Assembly (NCBI GenBank): GCA_963667195.1
Contig: OY762962.1
Coordinates: forward strand, 620,001-684,000
Length of the DNA: 64,000 nt
Reading direction: 5' to 3'
Source of the DNA: UBA7703 sp963667195
Lineage (GTDB): Bacteria; Bacillota; Clostridia; Christensenellales; CAG-138
The translations under genes and the position numbers were made by a program. How positions within the stretch are numbered: position 1 is the first letter of the stretch; each line of letters begins with the position of its first letter. This document shows positions 1 to 8,326 of the stretch, in pieces. The notes beneath the pieces were generated by a model. That model saw only the letters and a program-made list of their open reading frames with translations, did not search any database and was not told where the DNA came from.

Positions 1-948
1 CCATTCCGGACGCAGCAGCAGGCCGTAGGCCGCGGACGAAACCACGCCGAGAATCAGGGCGCCGATGACCATGCCCAGCACGGAGCCAACGCCGCCGTCG
101 ATGCTCGCGCCGCCAAGCAGCGTCACGACCAGCGCGTTAAACTCGAAGCCCGAGCCGCGGGTGGAGATGCCTGCCTTCATTTCGGAGGCGAGCAGGATGC
201 CCGTGATACCGGCCAATAGCGCGCTGAGCAGATAGAGAAGCCCGATATGCAGCTCCACCTTCACGCCGGAAAGCCGGGCCGCCTCGCGGTTTGCGCCGAT
301 GAGATAGGTGCGCCTGCCGAACGAGGTCTTCTTCTCTACGAACAGCGCGATCACGACGAGGATTGCCGCAATCGCCGCCGCAATCTTGATCGGCCCAAAC
401 AGCGGAACGTTGCCGATGGTGCCGAAGATATCCGGCAGTCCCGCGCTGCGCTGCGCGCCGAGCGCCGCAACCTGTCCGATGCCGCGCGCAATCGACATCG
501 TACCCAGGGTCACGATGATCGATGCTACCCGCATCTTCGCGATGAAGATCGCGTTGAGGAGCCCTATGAAGAGGCAGACGAGAAGCGTCAGCACAATCGC
601 GACGCCGTACGGCAGCCCGAGTCCCTGACCAAGGTCGGAAAAGCCTTCGTTCGCGGGCTGGCAGAAGTAAGCGGAGAGCACGCCCGCCATCGCGACGATG
701 CCGCCGACGGACATATCCAGATGCCCCGATACCAGCAGGAAGGTAACGCCGATGCCGAGAATCACGATGTACCAGTTGTTCGCGATCAGGTTGAGCGCGG
801 TCTTGGTGGAGAAATATTTATCGATGAAGATGCTCGCCAGCGCGAAGAGCACGATGAGTACGAGAAACATCACGCGGTTGAGATAGGATTCGTTGCTGAT
901 CTTGCCTCCGGCGGAGCGCGCGTTGAGTTTTGTCATGGGTTTGTTCAC
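1..948 (-). CDS. Sugar ABC transporter permease (RbsC/YtfT type), C-terminus cut by the window edge
   Basis: Membrane subunit of a monosaccharide importer. The translation is a run of hydrophobic helices with the family's landmarks: a loop reading GHLDMSVGG, then MRVASIIVTLGTMSIARG, then NREAARLSGV and a LGGASIDGGVGSVLGM segment near the end. About 316 codons are present, against some 330 expected, so only the last few residues are missing. I choose GTG at 948: it overlaps the stop of the upstream ATPase gene as GTGA, and GGAGGT lies eight bases before it; an in-frame ATG at 936 is the alternative. Third gene of a binding protein, ATPase, permease operon. Family is secure; the sugar cannot be told from sequence. 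Confidence 0.9.
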   Translation of the reverse strand, partial: MNKPMTKLNARSAGGKISNESYLNRVMFLVLIVLFALASIFIDKYFSTKTALNLIANNWYIVILGIGVTFLLVSGHLDMSVGGIVAMAGVLSAYFCQPANEGFSDLGQGLGLPYGVAIVLTLLVCLFIGLLNAIFIAKMRVASIIVTLGTMSIARGIGQVAALGAQRSAGLPDIFGTIGNVPLFGPIKIAAAIAAILVVIALFVEKKTSFGRRTYLIGANREAARLSGVKVELHIGLLYLLSALLAGITGILLASEMKAGISTRGSGFEFNALVVTLLGGASIDGGVGSVLGMVIGALILGVVSSAAYGLLLRPEW

Positions 949-2435
949 GATGCCGCACCTCCCGTCACGATATGGATGATATCCTGACTGTTGATATCCG
1001 TCCCGTTCTGTAGCTCCGCTTTGATCTCGCCTTCATACAGCAGGAAGATGCGATCGCAGGAATTGAGTATCTCCGGCAGTTCGGAGGAGAAGAACATGAT
1101 CGTTTTGCCGTTTGCGACCAGGTCGCGCACGATGGAGTAGATTTCGGCCTTCGCGCCGACGTCGATGCCGCGCGTGGGCTCGTCCAGAATCAAGAGATCC
1201 GCGTTGGCAAAGAGGCACTTACTGAACACGACCTTCTGCTGATTGCCGCCGGAGAGCTTGCTCGTCTCCTTGTCCATCGAGTCGGTCTTGATGTTCAAGG
1301 CTTTTATATAGTCCTTTGCGGTATTTCTCTCCTGAATGGAGTTGATCATGCCGATTTTGGAAATTTTCTTCAGGTTCATCGCAGAGATGTTGTGTTTGAT
1401 GGTCAGCAGCGTAAACAGCCCTTGCGTTCTGCGCTCTTCGGGAACGAGCGCAATGCCCGCCTTGATCGCCTTTTCAGGCGAAGGTTTGAGCTTTTCGCCG
1501 TTGAGCACGATCTCGCCGGAGTAGCTGTCCACGCCGTAGATGGCGCGCGCAAGCTCCGTTTTGCCCGCGCCGATGAGGCCGTAAAAGCCCACGATCTCGC
1601 CGCGATTGACCGTAAACGAAACGTTGCGCAGCTTGTGGTTGCAAACGCCTTTGCATTCAAGCAGCGCTTCGGTCGCCGGCTTTTCCTTCGGCACATAGGA
1701 TTCGATGACGGTCTTGCCGATCATGAGCTGCACGAGCTCCGTGCGATCCTTGACCTCCGTCATGGGCTTCGTTGTCACATGTTTTCCGTCCCGCATGACG
1801 GTCACATAGTCGCCCAGCGTGAAGATTTCGTCGAGGCGGTGCGAAATATAGATGACGGTCACGCCCTTTTCGCGCAGGCGTTTGATGATCGTAAACAACC
1901 GCTCGATCTCCGATTCGGAGAGGGCTGCGGTCGGTTCGTCCATGATGATGATCTCGGTCTCCGAGGCGACCGCTTTTGCGATCTCGACGATCTGCTTTTT
2001 GGCGACACTGAGCCTGCCCACGCGATCCTTTGGGTTGATGCTGGGTTCCAGGTCTTTCAGCGCTGCGATGATCTTCTTGATCTTGTCCGTTTTATGTAAA
2101 AATCCAAAAGTCGAGTCCTCGATGCCAAGCGTCAGATTCTCTTCCACCGTGAGCTGATCGACCACGTTCAGCTCCTGAAACAGTGTGCTGATTCCCTTGT
2201 CTCTGGCATCCTTGGGGCTTCTGGCGCAATATTCTTCTCCATTTAATAAGATCGTGCCGGATGTGCGTTCGCAGGCACCCGTCAGGATTTTGATCAAGGT
2301 CGATTTGCCCGCGCCGTTTTCGCCCACGAGGCAATGCACGACATTCCGCTGAATCTCAAAGCTGACGTCGTTTACCGCGCGTACGCCGGGGAAATCCTTT
2401 ACAAGCCCATTGATCTGCAATACGTTTGTTTCCAT
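945..2435 (-). CDS. Sugar ABC transporter ATP-binding protein, two fused ATPase domains (RbsA/MglA type)
   Basis: Energises sugar import with the downstream permease. Two ABC cassettes are visible: the first with Walker A GENGAGKST (about residues 38-46) and Walker B IIIMDEPTAAL, the second with GLIGAGKTE and the signature LSGGNQQKVVFSKCL followed by LLILDEPTRGID. The first signature reads LSVAKKQIVEIAKA, a degenerate form usual for the N-terminal half of this family. Length 496 residues fits. ATG at 2435 has GGAG eight bases upstream; an in-frame TTG at 2453 is possible but lacks a good site. The gene is preceded by an intercistronic hairpin (2461-2491) that follows the binding-protein gene. 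Confidence 0.93.
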   Translation of the reverse strand: METNVLQINGLVKDFPGVRAVNDVSFEIQRNVVHCLVGENGAGKSTLIKILTGACERTSGTILLNGEEYCARSPKDARDKGISTLFQELNVVDQLTVEENLTLGIEDSTFGFLHKTDKIKKIIAALKDLEPSINPKDRVGRLSVAKKQIVEIAKAVASETEIIIMDEPTAALSESEIERLFTIIKRLREKGVTVIYISHRLDEIFTLGDYVTVMRDGKHVTTKPMTEVKDRTELVQLMIGKTVIESYVPKEKPATEALLECKGVCNHKLRNVSFTVNRGEIVGFYGLIGAGKTELARAIYGVDSYSGEIVLNGEKLKPSPEKAIKAGIALVPEERRTQGLFTLLTIKHNISAMNLKKISKIGMINSIQERNTAKDYIKALNIKTDSMDKETSKLSGGNQQKVVFSKCLFANADLLILDEPTRGIDVGAKAEIYSIVRDLVANGKTIMFFSSELPEILNSCDRIFLLYEGEIKAELQNGTDINSQDIIHIVTGGAAS

Positions 2436-2460
2436 TGACTTGTCTCCATCCAATCAGTTT

Positions 2461-2491
2461 CTTGGGAGGAGCCATAGCAGCCCCTCCCAAG
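2461..2491 (-). other. Intercistronic hairpin after the binding-protein gene
   Basis: Perfect 9-bp inverted repeat CTTGGGAGG/CCTCCCAAG with a 13-base loop and no following T-run, lying between the substrate-binding gene and the ATPase gene. Such structures commonly stabilise the upstream binding-protein message rather than terminate. Similar hairpins follow the other two binding-protein genes in this window. Confidence 0.6.
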
Positions 2492-2518
2492 TGTTTCGCG
2501 ATCTTCTGTCTTTCGAAA

Positions 2519-3652
2519 TTATCCGAGAATGTCCTTTTCGGTCAGGTTGGTGCCAAACTGCGTGTTGTACCAGGTGATGACGTCCGCAAGCTTGAGTTTG
2601 TAGAAGTCAACCGGGTAAACTTCGCCGAAGATTTCCTGTGCAGGCTGCGAAACCTGCGGGATTTCGCCGAGGTACACGCCGACGATGATGTCGATGATCT
2701 TCTCGGAGGTCTGGATCGGCGGGAGGCCGAGAGACATCTTCAAAGAGCTGTTGGGATTATAGATCGCCTTGACTTCGCTCACCGGGCAGTCAACACTTGC
2801 GACGATTTCCGTCGTGGGGACGCCGTCCTTCATCGTGCCGCGACCGGCATCGACCAAAGCCGCCATACAACCCGGCGTCAGATCGCCCGCTTCGGAGTAA
2901 ATGATATTGACATCGGGGTTGGTGATGAGGATGTTGGCCATTGCTTCCTTGGTCGCATCCGCGCTGCCCTTAGAATCGATGCAGCCGAGGTTGGTGTAGT
3001 TGCCCGCGCCAACGACGCTCTCGATGCCCTGCACGAACGGATCGGTACGACCGGTCTTGACTTCTCTGTTGTCCGGCCAGCCAAACTGCACGGTCACGAT
3101 CGGTTTATCCGGATTGGCTTTGACCCACTGCTCGGCAGCGCTGGCGCCCATCGCAAACGAACCGCCTGCTTCGTCCGAACGGAAGACCGGGATACCCGTG
3201 TCTGCCAGCGGGCTGAAGAAGGTCATCATCGCGACACCGGACTTGATCGCGTTCTCCACGAGGGGAGCGACCGCATCGGGCTGCCAAACATGGAGCACCG
3301 CCGCGTCAAAGTCGGAGGTGGCGAGCATGTCGACGTTGTTGATCATCGTATTGTCGTCGGATTTTCCATCCATGATCACGACTTCGGCGCCATACTTTTC
3401 TTTTGCATACTTGATGGCGGCCGCTGCACGGGCCTGGTGGAATTCGTTGGCCATCGTGGAGACGAAATAAGCGATCTTCATCCCCTGAGTGGTCTTTTCA
3501 GCAGGAGCTGCCGTGTCAGCCGCGGGTGCTTCGGTTGCGGCTGCCGTCGCTGCGGGTGCTTCCTCGGTCGTCGCTGCCGGCGCTTTGCTCTGGCAGGCAA
3601 ACATGGAAAATACCATGAGCATGGCCAGAACAATCAAACCAAATTTCTTCAT
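2519..3652 (-). CDS. Sugar ABC transporter substrate-binding lipoprotein (Peripla_BP_4 type)
   Basis: Extracellular sugar-binding component, 377 residues. The N-terminus is a lipoprotein signal (MKKFGLIVLAMLMVFSMFAC, lipobox Cys about residue 20), followed by an Ala/Thr/Pro/Glu linker and a type-I periplasmic fold starting MKIAYFVSTMANEFHQARA. The segment DGKSDDNTMINNVDMLATSD is typical of RbsB-like proteins, where it helps to bind the sugar. ATG at 3652 has AGGAGG ten bases upstream; the frame stays open further upstream, but the signal peptide fixes the start. First gene of the importer operon; a long leader of roughly 200 bases separates it from the promoter at 3873-3901. Confidence 0.93.
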   Translation of the reverse strand: MKKFGLIVLAMLMVFSMFACQSKAPAATTEEAPAATAAATEAPAADTAAPAEKTTQGMKIAYFVSTMANEFHQARAAAAIKYAKEKYGAEVVIMDGKSDDNTMINNVDMLATSDFDAAVLHVWQPDAVAPLVENAIKSGVAMMTFFSPLADTGIPVFRSDEAGGSFAMGASAAEQWVKANPDKPIVTVQFGWPDNREVKTGRTDPFVQGIESVVGAGNYTNLGCIDSKGSADATKEAMANILITNPDVNIIYSEAGDLTPGCMAALVDAGRGTMKDGVPTTEIVASVDCPVSEVKAIYNPNSSLKMSLGLPPIQTSEKIIDIIVGVYLGEIPQVSQPAQEIFGEVYPVDFYKLKLADVITWYNTQFGTNLTEKDILG

Positions 3653-3842
3653 CCTGTGTCTTCCTCCTAGTTGTTTTATGTTTAACCGGACGTCATAATC
3701 CGGCCAAATCCAGATACTGAGGCGTGTTTTTGAGAGCAGGCTGGCGAAGATGCTGTTTTCTTTTTGAAGATTGATTTTTCCTTTGGATTTTTCCGTTAGA
3801 TGTTCGGAATACGCGGGATTGCCGTTTGCATTGAATTGTGTT

Positions 3843-3856
3843 TTGACATTTGTTAT
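3843..3856. promoter_or_regulatory. Imperfect copy of the shared operator, in the sugar operon leader
   Basis: TTGACATTTGTTAT matches the palindrome at 3888-3901 in the first nine bases (one purine change) and less well in the second half-site. It lies just downstream of the predicted start of the sugar importer transcript. Proposed from sequence similarity only. Confidence 0.4.
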
Positions 3857-3872
3857 AACGTTTGTTGGCGTC

Positions 3873-3901
3873 ATAGTATCAAACGCTTTGACGTTTGTCA
3901 A
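3873..3901 (-). promoter_or_regulatory. Promoter of the RbsBAC-type sugar operon with overlapping operator
   Basis: Read on the minus strand, TTGACA (3901-3896), a 17-base spacer and TACTAT (3878-3873) form a near-consensus vegetative promoter. The -35 box is embedded in the perfect inverted repeat TTGAC-GTTT-GTCAA at 3888-3901, a likely repressor site. Neither the regulator nor its inducer is known from sequence. Confidence 0.7.
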
Positions 3902-4127
3902 CACATTTTTCAACGCATTTTGGATTATTTTTCGCCCTGTTTAAACACACGCTCTCAAATCTGGATTTGGCTCATAGAATTAAGATATGCTACCCAATAT
4001 TGTACCGTAAGTTGTTGCAGAAAGATATTGATGCTTAGATTTTATGCGGGTTTTTCAGTAGTTTCGTAGACGGACGATCCGGTTTGCGCTCGTTTCAAAA
4101 AATCGCCCTAAATCTTCTTTCGTGTTA

Positions 4128-4156
4128 TTGACATTTGTCATGTCATGTGTCATACT
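4128..4156 (+). promoter_or_regulatory. Promoter of the aldo/keto reductase gene with operator
   Basis: TTGACA (4128-4133), 17 bases, CATACT (4151-4156). The -35 again lies inside TTGACATTTGTCAT (4128-4141), which differs from the palindrome at 3888-3901 at only two positions. Divergent genes therefore seem to share one regulator. The remaining sequence between 3902 and 4127 shows no gene. Confidence 0.65.
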
Positions 4157-4247
4157 GCAACCAGAATCCTAACTTTGATCGGATATCCTATCTTGATCCG
4201 ATGCGTTCATCTACACAATCAAAGAACAACATGTAAGGAGAAAACAG

Positions 4248-5195
4248 ATGCGATACAAGAAATTGGGCAACAGCAGTCTCGACATTTCCGTCGTCGGTCA
4301 GGGCACCTGGGCGCTGGGCAACGACTTCTTCGGCGAAGTGGACGAAAATGAAGGCATCAAGGCGATTCAGGCTGCCATCGACGTCGGCATCAACATGGTG
4401 GACACGGCTCCGGGTTACGGCCCGCATTTCGAGTCCGAGCTCGCGGTCGGCAAGGCGATTCAGGGCAGGCGCGACAAGGTTTGCCTCGCCACCAAGTGCG
4501 GCATCCACCGCATCGCGGGTGAATACGTCAAGTGCCTGAGCCCGAAGCTCGTCCGCTGGGAGATGGAGCAGTCCTTAAAGCGCCTGCAGACGGACTACAT
4601 CGATCTATACATGATCCACTGGCCGGATGCAAACTTCGGCATCGAGGGCGCGCTCTACGAACTCGCCAAGATGAAGAAGGAAGGCCTCTGCCGCGAGGTT
4701 GGCGTCTCCAACTTCTCGCCGGAGCAGATGCAGGTCGGCATTGAGATCGCGGGCATCGTTAGCTGCCAGCCGCCGCTGAGCCTGTTGAATCAGGTCAGCC
4801 TCAACAACGGCGTCATCGATTTCTGCCGCAAAAACAGCATCGGCTGCGTCACCTATGGCGCGCTTGGCGGCGGCATTCTCTCCGGCAAGCTGGAAAAACC
4901 CGCGGCAGGCGGCAAGGAACAGCGCGTCGGTTTCTACAATTGCTTTGAAGAGCCCGGCTGGAGCAAGGCGCAGGAGCTTCTCAAGATTCTCAAAGGGATC
5001 GGCGAGACGCGGGGGGCCGCGATTCCGGAAGTCGCGATCAACTGGGTGCTCTCGCAGCCCGGCGTCACCTGCGCGCTGATGGGCGCAACCACACCGGCGA
5101 TGGCGATTGAAAACGCCAAAGCGGGCAACTGGGAACTCACCGCGGATGAAGTCAAGCTGATCGACGAGAGCTACAAGCGCATCTTCGAGCTGTAA
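4248..5195 (+). CDS. Aldo/keto reductase family oxidoreductase
   Basis: NAD(P)H-dependent carbonyl reductase or sugar dehydrogenase, 315 residues, the usual length. The catalytic tetrad can be read: Asp52 and Tyr57 in DTAPGYG, Lys83 in ATKCG, His124 in YMIHW. GVSNFSPEQM and the late ALMGATTPA segment are standard for the family. ATG at 4248 follows AAGGAG. It diverges from a sugar ABC operon and shares an operator with it, so a role in oxidising or reducing the imported sugar is reasonable but inferred. A rho-independent terminator follows directly. Confidence 0.92.
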   Translation: MRYKKLGNSSLDISVVGQGTWALGNDFFGEVDENEGIKAIQAAIDVGINMVDTAPGYGPHFESELAVGKAIQGRRDKVCLATKCGIHRIAGEYVKCLSPKLVRWEMEQSLKRLQTDYIDLYMIHWPDANFGIEGALYELAKMKKEGLCREVGVSNFSPEQMQVGIEIAGIVSCQPPLSLLNQVSLNNGVIDFCRKNSIGCVTYGALGGGILSGKLEKPAAGGKEQRVGFYNCFEEPGWSKAQELLKILKGIGETRGAAIPEVAINWVLSQPGVTCALMGATTPAMAIENAKAGNWELTADEVKLIDESYKRIFEL

Positions 5196-5235
5196 TCCGT
5201 CTAAATCGCGGCAGCGTTTTATCACAAAACAAATA

Positions 5236-5290
5236 CCCCTGCGTTGAAACAGTCATAAAGGCTGTAGGCAGCGCAGGGGTTTTATTCTGT
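5236..5290 (+). terminator. Rho-independent terminator
   Basis: CCCCTGCG (5236-5243) pairs with CGCAGGGG (5272-5279), with an inner ACAG/CTGT helix, followed by a T-rich tract. It ends the aldo/keto reductase transcript. Confidence 0.8.
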
Positions 5291-5356
5291 TTTTGATCAA
5301 ATGCAGTTATGTGATGATTCTAATACTATAGAAGCAAAACTTGATTGAATAACATT

Positions 5357-6712
5357 TCAGTTCTGGATCGGCGTCTCCGTGTTTCTATCCGCGCGGAACC
5401 ACTTTGCGGTAAAGAGGAGCGACAGCGCGGTCCCCGTGACCCAGCCGACCGGCCACGCGGCCCAGATGCCGACCGAACCCCAGAGCGCGGAGAAGAGGAA
5501 CCCGCACCCGACCCGAAGCGAAAGATCGACAAACGTTCCAATCAGCAGACGCCGCATGTCGGAAAGCCCGCGCAGCATCCCGTCACACGCAATCTTCACC
5601 GAAACAAACAGATAAAACGGCAGCACGATGCGGAAGAACTGCTCCCCTGTCTCCATCGCAGCAAGGCTTCCCCCGCGAAGGAACAGCCCGAGCAGCTCCG
5701 CGCGAAACAGATAGAACACGGCGGCAACTGACAGCGCAAACATCACCGAAAGCAGAATCGTACCATTGCGGCCGGAGCGAATGCGCTCCGGCTTTTGCGC
5801 GCCGTTTTGCGCGGCAAAGGTCGCCATGCCCTTGTCAAACGCCATCAGCGCGGAGATGCCGAGGTTGTTGAGCTTGATGACCGCGCCATACCCCGCGGAC
5901 ACGCCGGAGCCAAAGCGGTTGACATTCGCCTGAATGAACACATTGCCCACCGAAACGATCAACTGCTGGAGCGTCACCGGCAGCGCAATTTGCAGCATTT
6001 CGCGCAGCAGCGGGCGAGAAAACCGCAGTGCGCAGCCCTCGCCGCCACAGCGGGGCATGCGCTTGAGCCGCCGCTGCATCAGCGCAAGCGCGAAGAGCGC
6101 GCCCAGCGTCTGGCAAGCCAGCGTTGCCAGCGCGATACCCGCAACGCCCAGCCGGAAGCGGATGACGAGCAGCAGATCGAGCGCGATATTGGTCAGCGAC
6201 GAGAGCGAGAGAAACACCGTCGGCGTCTTTGCGTCGCCCAGAGCCGTGAAGACGCCAAGCGCGAGTTGATACAGAAACAGCGGGATCAGCCCCGCCGTGT
6301 AGAGTACGAGATACTGTCTGGATTGCGCAAGCGCGTCTTGCGGTGTGCGCATCAGCTGCAGCAGCCCGTCTAGGCCGAGAAAACCCGCCGCTGTTAGCAC
6401 AGCGCAAAGCGCAAGCGCCGCGAGCAGCGCGGTGCGAATCGCGGCGCGCACGTCGTTCGTCTCGCCCGCGCCAAAGTGGCGCGAGACCACGACGGAGACA
6501 CCCGTCGCGGCGCCAAACGACAGCGCCTGATAGAGCAGGGTAATCGGATACGTGTTGCCGACAGCTGCGAGCGCAACTTCGCCGATGAATCGTCCCGCAA
6601 CGAGGCTATCCGTCACCACATAGAGCTGCTGCACGAGCGCGCCAAAGAAGAGCGGCAGACAAAACCGCCACATCACGCCAAACGGATTCCCTTTTGTTAA
6701 ATCGTGATTCAT
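5357..6712 (-). CDS. MATE family multidrug/toxin exporter
   Basis: Twelve-helix cation antiporter expected to expel small organic molecules. The N-terminus reads MNHDLTKGNPFGVMWRFCLP, then FFGALVQQLYVVTDSLVAGRF and VGNTYPI, all hallmarks of the MatE domain; a second copy starts near LREMLQIALPVTLQQL. About 451 residues. ATG at 6712 is preceded by GGGAG at six bases; the frame runs 72 bases further but has no comparable site there. It lies downstream of the IclR regulator gene on the same strand, with a 138-base gap, so co-transcription is possible. Confidence 0.92.
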   Translation of the reverse strand: MNHDLTKGNPFGVMWRFCLPLFFGALVQQLYVVTDSLVAGRFIGEVALAAVGNTYPITLLYQALSFGAATGVSVVVSRHFGAGETNDVRAAIRTALLAALALCAVLTAAGFLGLDGLLQLMRTPQDALAQSRQYLVLYTAGLIPLFLYQLALGVFTALGDAKTPTVFLSLSSLTNIALDLLLVIRFRLGVAGIALATLACQTLGALFALALMQRRLKRMPRCGGEGCALRFSRPLLREMLQIALPVTLQQLIVSVGNVFIQANVNRFGSGVSAGYGAVIKLNNLGISALMAFDKGMATFAAQNGAQKPERIRSGRNGTILLSVMFALSVAAVFYLFRAELLGLFLRGGSLAAMETGEQFFRIVLPFYLFVSVKIACDGMLRGLSDMRRLLIGTFVDLSLRVGCGFLFSALWGSVGIWAAWPVGWVTGTALSLLFTAKWFRADRNTETPIQN

Positions 6713-6850
6713 GCGCGCTCCCTGTCCGACTACCGAGCCGCTTGTTGTTTCGATCCGCCGAAACCGTGCAAGAAAGAAACGCACGACAGAAGCGGATCTA
6801 TCGTGCGCGAAAAACGGTCTTGTTGGAGTAACTGGCGATTCTTTGAGCGG

Positions 6851-7660
6851 TTACTTACCCCAGCACTTGTAGAGGTTCTTGGAGATTTCGACCGCGGCTT
6901 CCTGCAGCGCGGGCAGATATTGCAGTAGGTCGTCCGTGTTTTCCACGCCCACAAACCCGCTGAACGAGAGCGCGGCGATGATGTCCCCATCGCAATTACG
7001 CACAGGAACGCCGATGCAGCAGCCGTTTTCCGCGGACTCCTTGTTGTCAAACGCGTATCCGGTCTTTGCGACCTTGCGCAGCTCCTGCCAGAACACATCC
7101 GGGCTCGTGATCGTGTGTTTCGTCAGCGGCACCATTTCGCAGGAGTTGATGATTTGCTCCGCCAAACTCACCGGTAGCTCCGAAAGCAAAATCTTTCCGC
7201 CTGCGCACGCGTAAAACGGCAGATCGGAATAGAGCGGTGGAATATAGTCCACAAACTTCTTCGTGCGCGACTGCTGGAGAATATAACAGTGCGCACCCTC
7301 GCGCACAGTCAGGTTCATCGCCTGGCCGAACTCCGCGGTGCAGCGCTCCATGGTGAATGCCGCAACCTCCTTGAGCGCGAGATAGAGATTGTCCTTTTCC
7401 ATCACGAAGCTGATCTTTTGCCCCGTGATGTAGCGGTCGTCTCCGCACTGGTAGACCCAGCCGTTTGCTTCCAGCGTTTTGAGGATGCGGAACGCGGTGG
7501 AGGGGCTGATGTCGCACTTTTTCGCGATTTCGTTGACGCCAAGGCGCTTTCGCTCCACGCGAAGCACGTCCAGCACCGCGAGCGCACGATCCACCATCTT
7601 GATGGTCTCCGTTCCCTTCGTGTTCTGTTCTTCTATTAATAGTGTGCTGGATTGTTCCAT
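6851..7660 (-). CDS. IclR family transcriptional regulator
   Basis: N-terminal winged helix-turn-helix (ALAVLDVLRVERKRLGV, then SPSTAFRILKTLEANGW) followed by the IclR effector-binding domain, including VREGAHCYILQQS, LPFYACAGGKILLSEL and NCDGDIIAALSFSG. These proteins usually repress catabolic genes and are released by a metabolite. The start is uncertain: ATG at 7660 gives 269 residues, ATG at 7696 adds twelve basic residues; neither has a strong ribosome site. A 14-bp inverted repeat at 7752-7765 upstream recurs in front of the aldolase gene on the other side of the intergenic region, fitting autoregulation and control of the neighbouring catabolic genes. Confidence 0.9.
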   Translation of the reverse strand: MEQSSTLLIEEQNTKGTETIKMVDRALAVLDVLRVERKRLGVNEIAKKCDISPSTAFRILKTLEANGWVYQCGDDRYITGQKISFVMEKDNLYLALKEVAAFTMERCTAEFGQAMNLTVREGAHCYILQQSRTKKFVDYIPPLYSDLPFYACAGGKILLSELPVSLAEQIINSCEMVPLTKHTITSPDVFWQELRKVAKTGYAFDNKESAENGCCIGVPVRNCDGDIIAALSFSGFVGVENTDDLLQYLPALQEAAVEISKNLYKCWGK

Positions 7661-7751
7661 TTCGTTTCGCCTACGCTTCCTTTGGCGGTTCCCCATCTCT
7701 TTTGCCGTCGTAGCTTGCCTTTGCCGTACGAAGTTTCGATTGCTTCATAAT

Positions 7752-7765
7752 GGAATTTTTATTCC
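7752..7765. promoter_or_regulatory. Candidate IclR operator, copy 1
   Basis: GGAAT-TTTT-ATTCC, perfect 5-bp arms with a 4-base spacer, upstream of the IclR gene. The same GGAATN4ATTCC pattern occurs at 7993-8006 and 8262-8275. The E. coli IclR site (about TGGAAATnATTTCCA) has a similar GGAA/TTCC core. Confidence 0.5.
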
Positions 7766-7992
7766 GATTCTAGTTTAAACACGCATCAAGAACGTAATTA
7801 CGATGGGGTATCATCTTTTCAATTACTATATCGCATCGTATTTCGCTTGTCAATCATCCTTTTTCTCTCGATATGCGGAATACATCGCGATAGAAATCAC
7901 TAAATTCGTTTCAAAAATGATCCTTTCCCATAAGAAAAACGGCTACACATTCGGTTCTATCTGTGATAGAATCCATATTGCAACCGATTTAA

Positions 7993-8006
7993 GGAATTAT
8001 CATTCC
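7993..8006. promoter_or_regulatory. Candidate IclR operator, copy 2
   Basis: GGAAT-TATC-ATTCC in the middle of the divergent intergenic region. Apart from the three operator copies and the promoter at 8226-8254, I see no gene or RNA in 7697-8326. Confidence 0.45.
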
Positions 8007-8225
8007 AGTTCTATTTGAATTTCGTCTACCTTTCCACTGATCAAACCAAATAAATCGTATGCTTCTGGCTATATCTCCTTGTCTCTTCATCAAACAAAAC
8101 CATAGACCCAAGCCTGCAACTTTTGATGTGTAACCTAGAACCACAATTAAATACTCCAACTTTATCCTGATTTCTAGTGTGTTCTCTAGTTCTAAAAGAT
8201 TTTTTTGTGTTTTTGAATTTTCCTG

Positions 8226-8275
8226 TTGACAAATCCCCTGAATGGGTATTAACTAAATATCGGAATATGTATTCC
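8226..8275 (+). promoter_or_regulatory. Promoter and IclR-type operator of the aldolase gene
   Basis: TTGACA (8226-8231), then TTAACT at 17 bases or TAACTA at 18 (8249-8255), then the palindrome GGAAT-ATGT-ATTCC at 8262-8275, which would cover the transcription start. That position suits repression. The -10 box is weak. Confidence 0.55.
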
Positions 8276-8326
8276 AACTTTTTAACAGCGATCACATCAC
8301 ACAAAAATCTAAAGGAGTATCAAGTT

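Noticed and set aside
3653..3913. Longer start for the sugar-binding protein (87 extra codons)
   Set aside because: It would bury the lipoprotein signal peptide and cross the promoter and operator region; AGGAGG before ATG 3652 is decisive.
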